DNA from: Tannerella sp.
GTDB lineage: Bacteria > Bacteroidota > Bacteroidia > Bacteroidales > Tannerellaceae
Direction: 5' to 3'
DNA: 5,835 nt
NCBI GenBank assembly: GCA_031283785.1
Contig: JAITBC010000196.1
Location: forward strand, 1-5,835
The notes beneath the pieces are model-generated. The model was not told the DNA's origin. It ran no database searches and worked only from the letters and a program-made list of their open reading frames with translations. Below, piece by piece: positions 1 through 4,920 of this stretch. The first letter of the stretch is position 1. Every line of letters begins with the position of its first letter. A program made the position numbers and the translations under genes.

Positions 1-234
1 CGTATGGGATTGCCGAAAGAAAAAGTGATGGTAAATATTGACAAATTCGGCAATACTTCGTCGGCAACCGTGCCCCTGTGTCTGTGGGATTACGAATCGA
101 AACTGAAAAAAGGCGACAATCTGGTAATCGCTACGTTCGGAGCAGGATTTACCTGGGGAGCCATATATTTGAAATGGGCTTACGACGGAGTGAAAGACGT
201 CTCTAAAAATGTAACACAGGATGATATAAATTAA
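1..234 (+). CDS. fabH: 3-oxoacyl-ACP synthase III (FabH), C-terminal fragment
   Basis: The reading frame is open from base 1, so the gene begins upstream of the window; the Met codon at base 4 is internal. The 77 visible residues are the end of a thiolase-fold ketoacyl-ACP synthase III, the cytosolic enzyme that condenses an acyl-CoA primer with malonyl-ACP to start fatty acid synthesis. Visible hallmarks are [13 protein letters not shown] (fragment residues 11-23), where Asn18 in GNTS matches the catalytic Asn of the Cys-His-Asn triad (Asn274 in E. coli FabH), and [14 protein letters not shown] near the end, the family's conserved C-terminal strand. The catalytic Cys and His lie upstream and cannot be checked. 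The protein runs about 18 residues past that last strand, ending in a polar tail. PLCLWDYE and the LKWAYDG ending look like Bacteroidales homologues. A tRNA gene follows 12 bases after the stop. A fabH paralogue is possible, since several can occur per genome. Confidence 0.9.
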   Translation, partial: RMGLPKEKVMVNIDKFGNTSSATVPLCLWDYESKLKKGDNLVIATFGAGFTWGAIYLKWAYDGVKDVSKNVTQDDIN

Positions 235-246
235 TTAAACAGGAAG

Positions 247-318
247 GGCCTCATAGTTCAAGGGACAGAATAGAAGTTTCCTAAACTTTTGATGCAGGTT
301 CGAGTCCTGCTGAGGCTA
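247..318 (+). tRNA. tRNA-Arg (anticodon CCT)
   Basis: Folded by hand into a complete 72-base cloverleaf. Acceptor stem 247-253 with 311-317 (six Watson-Crick pairs and a terminal G1-U72 wobble); T8 A9; D stem GTTC/GAAT (256-259 with 268-271, one G-U) with an 8-base loop; anticodon stem GAAGT/ACTTT (273-277 with 285-289, one G-U); anticodon loop TTCCTAA (278-284); 4-base variable loop; T stem GCAGG/CCTGC (294-298 with 306-310) with loop TTCGAGT; discriminator A318. The anticodon CCT (280-282) reads the Arg codon AGG. CCA is not encoded (CTT follows), so it must be added after transcription. The gene lies 12 bases after the fabH stop with no convincing promoter of its own, so it is probably cut out of a fabH-tRNA transcript ending at the terminator at 363-398. 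Confidence 0.93.
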
Positions 319-362
319 CTTAAGATAAGTTGAAGATTTTCTAGGTAAAGTATATTGTGATG

Positions 363-398
363 CCCCCGTATTTTTTTCAAAATATGGGGGTTGTTTTT
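363..398 (+). terminator. Intrinsic terminator after fabH and tRNA-Arg
   Basis: A 12-pair stem, CCCCCGTATTTT (363-374) with AAAATATGGGGG (379-390), has one G-U pair and a 4-base loop, and is followed on the plus strand by TTGTTTTT (391-398). This is a strong rho-independent terminator for the rightward unit. Read leftward the hairpin is not followed by a T run, so it is a poor intrinsic terminator for rpoN, which converges on it from the right. Confidence 0.88.
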
Positions 399-423
399 AT
401 CTTTCCCACACACTGCTTACGTC

Positions 424-437
424 TCGTTTGGAAACGA
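424..437. repeat. Short perfect inverted repeat downstream of rpoN
   Basis: TCGTTT (424-429) and AAACGA (432-437) form a perfect 6-base inverted repeat around GG. It lies in the 80-base non-coding gap between the rightward terminator and the rpoN stop. The 2-base loop is too tight for all six pairs to form in RNA, and no T run follows on either strand, so it is not a typical terminator. It could be a protein-binding palindrome or chance. Nothing else was seen in 399-478. Confidence 0.3.
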
Positions 438-478
438 TAAATAGTAACGACAGTTCGCAAGCAACCCTGCAAATCACG

Positions 479-1906
479 TCATAATTCCCGTCTCAGTCGC
501 GCCACGGGGATATTTAACTTTTCCCTGTATTTGGCGATAGTTCTGCGGGCGATAGGATATCCCTTGTCTTGCAATATTTGTCTTATTTCGGCGTCTTTTA
601 GCGGATTCTGCTTATTTTCTTTTTCGATACATTCCAGAATGATATTTTTCACTTCTCTCGTAGATACTTCTCCCGTATCGGACTGGATACCTTCCGAAAA
701 GAAAAATTTCAGAGAAAAAATTCCCCAATCGCACTGCACATATTTACTGTTCACGACACGCGACACGGTCGAAATATCCAATCCTGTTGTTTCGGCTATA
801 TCTTTTAAAATCATTGGACGGAGGTCATTTTCGTCTCCGGTTTTAAAATATTCCGTCTGGAAATCCATGATTGCATACATTGTACTCAGCAAAGTTTCGT
901 GTCTCTGTTTAATGGAATCGATAAACCATTTAGCCGAATCGATTTTCTGTTTTACGAAATTTATCGTATCTCTGTCGTTCTGTGAAAGTTTGCGTTTGGA
1001 CGAATAGCTGGTAATCATTTCCATATAATCCCTGTTCAAGCGAAGTTCGGGTATGTTGTACGAATTGAGAGTAAGTTCGAATTTGCCGTTTTTAAATTCA
1101 AGAATAAAATCGGGAATAATTTGTTGAGCCTGTTCGACAAACACATTTTCGTATCCTGTTCCCGGTTTCGGGTTCAGTTTCAGGATTTCCCGCACAGCGT
1201 TCTTCAACAAATTCTCATCAATTTCGAGTTTCATCAATATTTTCGAATAATGTTTTTTCGAAAAGTCATCAAAATATTCGGTCAGAATAAGTTTGGCAGT
1301 TTGTATTTCTTTTGTCTGTTCTTTATTGTTCAATTGTATCAGCAGACATTCTTTCAGGGTTCTTGCGCCAATTCCCGGAGGGTCGAACGTTTGTATGATT
1401 TCCAATATTTCTTCAAGTTCTGCGATGGAAGATTCTATTCCTATTTTGAAAGCAATATCATCCGTAATCGACAGGAGGTTACGCCTCAAATAGCCATCAT
1501 TGTCGATACTACCTATTATAAACGATCCCAAAGTATGTTTTCGTTTATCAATATTTTGAAAAGCAAGCTGTTCTTCCAGCAATTGCTGCAAGCCTTCCGA
1601 ATTGCTCATTGTCGAGTACTCTTTGCGTTCGTCTTTTGCATTATTGTTTACTGAAGTTTTGTAATTCGGGGTATCATCGTCGGTCATATAATCTGCCAAA
1701 GACAATTCTTCTTCTTCATTGTCAATAACATCGGTATGCTGTTCATCGACAATTACCTCTTCTTCCTCCAAAATCGGATTTTCCTCCAATTCTTTTTTTA
1801 TCCTTTGTTCCAGTTGAATCAACGGCAGTTCAAGCAATTTGATTGTTTGAATCTGCATTGGAGAAATTTTTTGCAGCAGTTTTTGTTGTAAATTTTGTTT
1901 TAACAT
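479..1906 (-). CDS. rpoN: RNA polymerase sigma-54 factor (RpoN)
   Basis: This 475-residue protein, a normal full length for the family, directs core RNA polymerase to -24/-12 promoters that need an AAA+ activator to open. Region I (about 1-48) has the Gln- and Leu-rich activator-responsive start, with six Gln in the first 20 residues and KLLELPLIQLEQRIKKELEENP. An acidic linker follows (about 44-80). The core-binding part carries IDNDGYL (134-140), FDPPGIGAR (174-182) and LNPKPG (244-249). The helix-turn-helix region is near 368-389 (DIAETTGLDISTVSRVVNSK). The RpoN box is ARRTIAKYRE (453-462), with Ile for the consensus Val, at the C-terminus as usual. All domains are present with no frameshift. 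The start has no clear Shine-Dalgarno sequence, only an A-rich leader, but it fits the family N-terminus (MLKQ.L.QKL). The gene is last in the apparent operon with gltA and icd. No sigma-54 activator gene is in the window. Confidence 0.97.
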   Translation of the reverse strand: MLKQNLQQKLLQKISPMQIQTIKLLELPLIQLEQRIKKELEENPILEEEEVIVDEQHTDVIDNEEEELSLADYMTDDDTPNYKTSVNNNAKDERKEYSTMSNSEGLQQLLEEQLAFQNIDKRKHTLGSFIIGSIDNDGYLRRNLLSITDDIAFKIGIESSIAELEEILEIIQTFDPPGIGARTLKECLLIQLNNKEQTKEIQTAKLILTEYFDDFSKKHYSKILMKLEIDENLLKNAVREILKLNPKPGTGYENVFVEQAQQIIPDFILEFKNGKFELTLNSYNIPELRLNRDYMEMITSYSSKRKLSQNDRDTINFVKQKIDSAKWFIDSIKQRHETLLSTMYAIMDFQTEYFKTGDENDLRPMILKDIAETTGLDISTVSRVVNSKYVQCDWGIFSLKFFFSEGIQSDTGEVSTREVKNIILECIEKENKQNPLKDAEIRQILQDKGYPIARRTIAKYREKLNIPVARLRREL

Positions 1907-1929
1907 TATGTTTTTCGGTTTAATTAATA

Positions 1930-3279
1930 CTACCTTTTCGAAATCGAGATATACTGTTGTTCGTCAAGAATATTTCTATAAGCAGGACGAATGATGCGTT
2001 TGCTTTTGAAATTCAGTTCTTCGATACGGTGAGCCGTCCATCCGACAATGCGAGCCATTGCAAACAGGGGAGTATAGATAATTTGCGGCAAACCAATCAT
2101 TTCATAAACAAATCCGGAATACAGATCGACATTGGCGCACACCTGTTTCGAAACGCCCTTGTATTTGCAGAAACAGTCTATAGCTCTTTCTTCCACAAGT
2201 TCGAGAAAGGCAAATTCTTTTTCGAAGTTTTTTTCTTTCGCAAGGTCGCGGGCAAGTTCTTTCAGCAGGACTGCGCGCGGATCTGAAACTGTATATACTG
2301 CATGACCAATACCGTAAATCAGCCCCGATTTGTCGTAAACTTCTTTTTTCAGCATACGCATAAGATAGGTGTTAATTTCATCCTTGTTTGTCCAATCGAC
2401 AATATTTTCTTTTAAATGAAGGAACATGTTCGCTACCTGAATATTTGCGCCTCCGTGCAAAGGACCTTTCAGCGAGCCTATTCCTGCGGCAATAGCCGAA
2501 TAAGTGTCTGTGCCCGTCGAACTTGTTACTCGCACGGTAAATGTAGAATTGTTTCCTCCGCCATGCTCTGCCTGCAACACAAGCATCAGGTCTAATGTAC
2601 GGGCTTCAAGGTCGGTATAATTTTTTTTCAGCATATACAGGAAATTTTCGGCAATCGACAGGTTTTCTTTCGGATGACGGATAATCAGCGAACGCCCCGA
2701 AGTACTGTGGCGATAGATATTGTAGGCGTATGCGATAATTGTAGGCAGTTTTGAAATCAGTTCAATCGACTGCCGCATAAGGTTATCGGGAGAAGTGTCG
2801 TCGGGATTGGGGTCGAAATTGTACATCTCCAGAACGCTGCGAGCCAGAATATTCATGATGTTTTGACCTTCCATGTCAATGATATACAGTTTTGTTTTTT
2901 GTTCGAGCGGCATATTGTCGATCAGCAGTTCTCTGAAATATTGAAGATTTTCTTTGTCGGGCAGTTCTCCCGAAAGCATCAGATAGGCAACTTCTTCAAA
3001 ACCGAAACGTTTTTCGTCAATCAAAGCCCGGACAATGTTGTCCACATCGTAACCGCGATAATATAATTTTCCGGGAATCGCTTTCAAGCCTCCTTCCGGG
3101 ATACGTTCATATCCAACGACATTACCTATCTGAGTCAGTCCGACCAAAACTCCCGACCGGTCTTCGTTACGCAAGCCGCGTTTTACGTTATATTTAGTAA
3201 ACAGGTCGTTATCAATCTTACATGTGGTTTTTACGGTTTCGGACAATTTGTAAATAAGATATTCCTTTTTCATATTCAT
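1930..3279 (-). CDS. gltA: Citrate synthase
   Basis: Cytosolic enzyme that condenses oxaloacetate with acetyl-CoA to citrate, the entry to the oxidative TCA branch. The 449-residue protein is complete. The three catalytic residues are all visible: His275 in GPLHGGAN, His326 in YGIGHAVY and Asp385 in NVDLYSG. Other expected substrate-site residues are His239 (AEHGGGNNSTF) and Arg335 in SDPRA, which contacts oxaloacetate in the family; GWTAHRIEE (413-421) is the usual late motif. The N-terminal stretch of about 70 residues (KRGLRNEDRSGVLVGLTQIG) fits the longer citrate synthases of Bacteroidales. GHAVY replaces the GHRVY of the E. coli enzyme; the form with Ala is also found in animal enzymes. 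The start at 3279 is taken as given; Met3 at 3273 is an equally plausible start. The gene begins 11 bases after the icd stop and ends 23 bases before rpoN. 2-methylcitrate synthase is an alternative by fold, but the icd neighbour argues for the TCA role. Confidence 0.96.
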   Translation of the reverse strand: MNMKKEYLIYKLSETVKTTCKIDNDLFTKYNVKRGLRNEDRSGVLVGLTQIGNVVGYERIPEGGLKAIPGKLYYRGYDVDNIVRALIDEKRFGFEEVAYLMLSGELPDKENLQYFRELLIDNMPLEQKTKLYIIDMEGQNIMNILARSVLEMYNFDPNPDDTSPDNLMRQSIELISKLPTIIAYAYNIYRHSTSGRSLIIRHPKENLSIAENFLYMLKKNYTDLEARTLDLMLVLQAEHGGGNNSTFTVRVTSSTGTDTYSAIAAGIGSLKGPLHGGANIQVANMFLHLKENIVDWTNKDEINTYLMRMLKKEVYDKSGLIYGIGHAVYTVSDPRAVLLKELARDLAKEKNFEKEFAFLELVEERAIDCFCKYKGVSKQVCANVDLYSGFVYEMIGLPQIIYTPLFAMARIVGWTAHRIEELNFKSKRIIRPAYRNILDEQQYISISKR

Positions 3280-3290
3280 AATATAATTTT

Positions 3291-4556
3291 CTATTTAAGT
3301 TGTATTCGATTTATAAGAGCATCACAGAACTGAACCGTACCGAGCGGTTTCCCGTCCGGCATAAAACGGGCAAGGTCGCCGGTAGCTTCTCCTTCAATAA
3401 AAGTCTGTTCCATTGCAGACGTTATCAGGTCAGCCGCTTCGTTCCATCCGAGATATTCGAGCATCATCACCGACGAAAGCAGTAACGACGAGGGATTTGC
3501 GATGTTTTTGCCGGCAATGTCGGGAGCTGTCCCGTGCGTTGCTTCAAAAACGGCATGTCCGTCGGAATAGTTTATGTTTGCTCCCGGAGCAATGCCGATG
3601 CCGCCAACCATGGCTGCCAGCTGGTCGGAAATGTAATCGCCGTTGAGGTTCAATGTCGCAATGACAGAGTAGTTTTCGGGCGTCAGCAGTGTGTTTTGCA
3701 GAAAAGCGTCGGCAATAACGTCTTTGATTATTACCTTTCCTGCGGATTGGGCTTCGGTCAAGGCTTTGGACGCTTCGTTTTCACCTGCTTCTTTCTTTAT
3801 TTTTTCGTACCGAAGCATGGTAAAGGTTTTGTCGGGAAATTCGCGCTCTGCCAGGGCATATCCCCAGAGTTTAAACCCTCCTTCGGTGAATTTCATGATA
3901 TTGCCCTTGTGAACCAGGGTTACGTCCGGCAATCTGTTTGTCAAAGCGTATTCTATAGCCGAACGGACTAAACGTTCCGTGCCTTCCCGCGAAACAGGCT
4001 TAACTCCGAAAGACGAGGTTTCGGGAAAACGGATTGTCGAAACTCCCATCTCTGCGGTTAAAAATTGGAGGAATTTCTGCGCTTCCGGAGTTCCCTCCCG
4101 CCATTCGATTCCGGAATATATGTCTTCGGTATTTTCCCGGAAAATTACCATATTAACCTTTTGAGGCGCTTTGATTGGCGATACTGTACCTTTGAACCAG
4201 CGAACGGGACGGAGACAGACGTACAGATCCAGTGTCTGACGAAGCGCTACATTCAACGAACGGATTCCTTCTCCAACGGGAGTAGTCAGCGGACCTTTTA
4301 TTCCGATAAGATATTCGCGAAAAGCGTGTATTGTTTCATCCGGTAACCAGCTGCCCGTGATTTTGAACGCTTTTTCACCGGCATATACTTCTTTCCATTC
4401 TATCTTACGCTTTCCGACATACGCTTTGGCTATTGCCGTATCGACTATACGATGCATTACAGGCGTAATCTCTGCTCCAACGCCGTCCCCTTCTATATAA
4501 GGAATCGTAACCGTATCCGGTACAAGCAGTTTAGTTTTATCTTTCTTTATTCTCAT
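3291..4556 (-). CDS. icd: Isocitrate dehydrogenase, predicted NAD+-preferring
   Basis: Oxidatively decarboxylates isocitrate to 2-oxoglutarate in the cytosol. At 421 residues it is a complete type I (E. coli-like) homodimeric enzyme. Substrate-site residues match E. coli: Ser100 (S113) and Arg106 (R119) in RSLNVALRQ, Arg116 (R129), Arg140 (R153) and Tyr147 (Y160) in [14 protein letters not shown], Lys217 (K230), and metal ligands Asp283, Asp307 and Asp311 (DAFLQ, NGDYISD). The cofactor loop is HGTAPDIAG (341-349): Asp346-Ile347 stand where the NADP-specific E. coli enzyme has Lys344-Tyr345, and Gly393 replaces Tyr391, while Arg397 keeps the Arg395 position. Asp-Ile at this site is typical of NAD-dependent isocitrate and isopropylmalate dehydrogenases, so NAD+ preference is inferred even though homology alone would label it NADP-dependent. 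Isopropylmalate dehydrogenase itself is unlikely because the SLNVALRQ substrate loop is the isocitrate type. First gene of the apparent operon with gltA and rpoN; a purine-rich GAAAGAAAT precedes the start codon. Confidence 0.95.
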   Translation of the reverse strand: MRIKKDKTKLLVPDTVTIPYIEGDGVGAEITPVMHRIVDTAIAKAYVGKRKIEWKEVYAGEKAFKITGSWLPDETIHAFREYLIGIKGPLTTPVGEGIRSLNVALRQTLDLYVCLRPVRWFKGTVSPIKAPQKVNMVIFRENTEDIYSGIEWREGTPEAQKFLQFLTAEMGVSTIRFPETSSFGVKPVSREGTERLVRSAIEYALTNRLPDVTLVHKGNIMKFTEGGFKLWGYALAEREFPDKTFTMLRYEKIKKEAGENEASKALTEAQSAGKVIIKDVIADAFLQNTLLTPENYSVIATLNLNGDYISDQLAAMVGGIGIAPGANINYSDGHAVFEATHGTAPDIAGKNIANPSSLLLSSVMMLEYLGWNEAADLITSAMEQTFIEGEATGDLARFMPDGKPLGTVQFCDALINRIQLK

Positions 4557-4606
4557 ATTTCTTTCATTTACACAAATTCATTCGTATTTGCAAGTAAAAT
4601 TCAGTC

Positions 4607-4634
4607 CAAAGATACAAAAAAATTTAAAATCAAA
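4607..4634 (-). promoter_or_regulatory. Candidate Bacteroidota-type promoter for icd-gltA-rpoN
   Basis: On the minus strand TATCTTTG (4614 down to 4607) matches the Bacteroidota -7 consensus TAnnTTTG exactly. A TTTG (4634 down to 4631) upstream could be the -33 element, but the spacer is 16 bases, shorter than the roughly 19 usual for this promoter type. Transcription would start near 4600, giving a leader of about 45 bases before the icd start codon. No GG-N10-GC sigma-54 promoter was seen in this region. Confidence 0.55.
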
Positions 4635-4682
4635 TAGCCCAACAAGGTTTTATTGCTTTTTTACAGATATATACCCTAAACT

Positions 4683-4724
4683 AATGCGCAAATGGGTTTA
4701 ATGTGTGAATGTGCAAAAGTGAAT
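4683..4724. repeat. Degenerate 8-9 base tandem repeat (AATGnGnn)
   Basis: On the plus strand units AATGCGCA (4683), AATGGGTTT (4691), AATGTGTG (4700) and AATGTGCA (4708) follow at 8, 9 and 8 bases, and a weaker AAAAGTGAAT tail starts near 4715. Four consecutive AATG starts at near-constant spacing look like a decayed tandem array rather than coding sequence. It lies about 50 bases upstream of the candidate -33 element of icd. Confidence 0.5.
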
Positions 4725-4744
4725 TATCGCTGTTTTTCTTTTAC

Positions 4745-4762
4745 CGCAAAGGGCGCAAAGTT
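4745..4762. repeat. GCAAAG direct repeat, period 9
   Basis: CGCAAAGGG (4745-4753) is directly followed by CGCAAAGTT (4754-4762), seven of nine bases identical. The patch ACCGCAAAGGGCGCAAAG resembles short GCAAAG-type intergenic repeats that I recall from other bacterial genomes, but I cannot confirm this here. Function unknown. Confidence 0.45.
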
Positions 4763-4803
4763 TTGACTGTATATGATAACCGAAATTTCAGTTCGACGAA
4801 CTC

Positions 4804-4825
4804 AATTACGGTTGATTACGTAATT
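4804..4825. repeat. AATTACG inverted repeat
   Basis: AATTACG (4804-4810) and CGTAATT (4819-4825) are perfect inverted copies around an 8-base spacer, and the right arm overlaps a 10-base palindrome ATTACGTAAT (4815-4824). A hairpin or a dimeric binding site is possible. It is too far from icd (about 190 bases upstream of the candidate transcription start) to assign a role, and AT-rich palindromes also arise by chance. Confidence 0.3.
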
Positions 4826-4862
4826 TTTCATTCCGAATTGCTTGTTTGAATACATAAGAGAC

Positions 4863-4896
4863 AAAAAAAGGACGGGGAAAATACCCCGCCCTTTTT
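4863..4896 (-). terminator. Intrinsic terminator after the CBM6 gene
   Basis: Read on the minus strand, AAAAAGGGCGGGG (4896-4884) pairs with CCCCGTCCTTTTT (4877-4865) across a 6-base loop with a single G-U pair, and the T run continues to 4863. It lies 25 bases after the stop of the leftward gene. The plus strand also has a T run, so it could work in both directions, though no rightward gene is seen ending here. It insulates icd from read-through. Confidence 0.9.
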
Positions 4897-4920
4897 CGTT
4901 GTATAAACTTATTGACGTTT

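Larger units (their letters stand above)
479..4556 (-). other. Probable operon icd-gltA-rpoN
   Basis: Three minus-strand genes follow each other with 11 bases (icd to gltA) and 23 bases (gltA to rpoN) between stop and start. Neither gap has room for a promoter or contains a hairpin, so one transcript from the candidate promoter at 4607-4634 is the simplest reading. No intrinsic terminator with a T run is visible leftward of rpoN before the tRNA region. Promoters inside the coding sequences, for example a separate one for rpoN within gltA, cannot be excluded. Confidence 0.75.
4557..4920. other. Intergenic region upstream of icd
   Basis: This 364-base non-coding stretch is AT-rich and carries no convincing ORF. 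Going leftward from the CBM6 gene it holds a terminator (4863-4896), an inverted repeat (4804-4825), two small degenerate repeat patches (4745-4762 and 4683-4724), a candidate promoter (4607-4634) and the roughly 45-base icd leader. A second small palindrome, GTTCG-A-CGAAC, lies at 4791-4801. No tRNA or riboswitch fold was recognised. Confidence 0.8.

Noticed and set aside
164..171. TATATTTG match to the -7 consensus upstream of the tRNA
   Set aside because: It lies within conserved FabH codons (AIYLKW) and has no TTTG at a suitable distance upstream, so it is probably chance.
1121..1654. Plus-strand open frame of 177 codons inside rpoN
   Set aside because: It is antisense to well-conserved RpoN coding sequence; its protein is Phe/Cys-rich and resembles no family.
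3534..3971. Plus-strand open frame of 145 codons inside icd, with similar shorter ones nearby
   Set aside because: These mirror the intact icd reading frame, whose active-site residues are all present; they are shadows of the real gene.
4557..4863. Possible sigma-54 (-24/-12) promoter upstream of the operon that contains rpoN
   Set aside because: No GG-N10-GC arrangement was found by eye on either strand near the icd leader, so autoregulation by sigma-54 is not supported.
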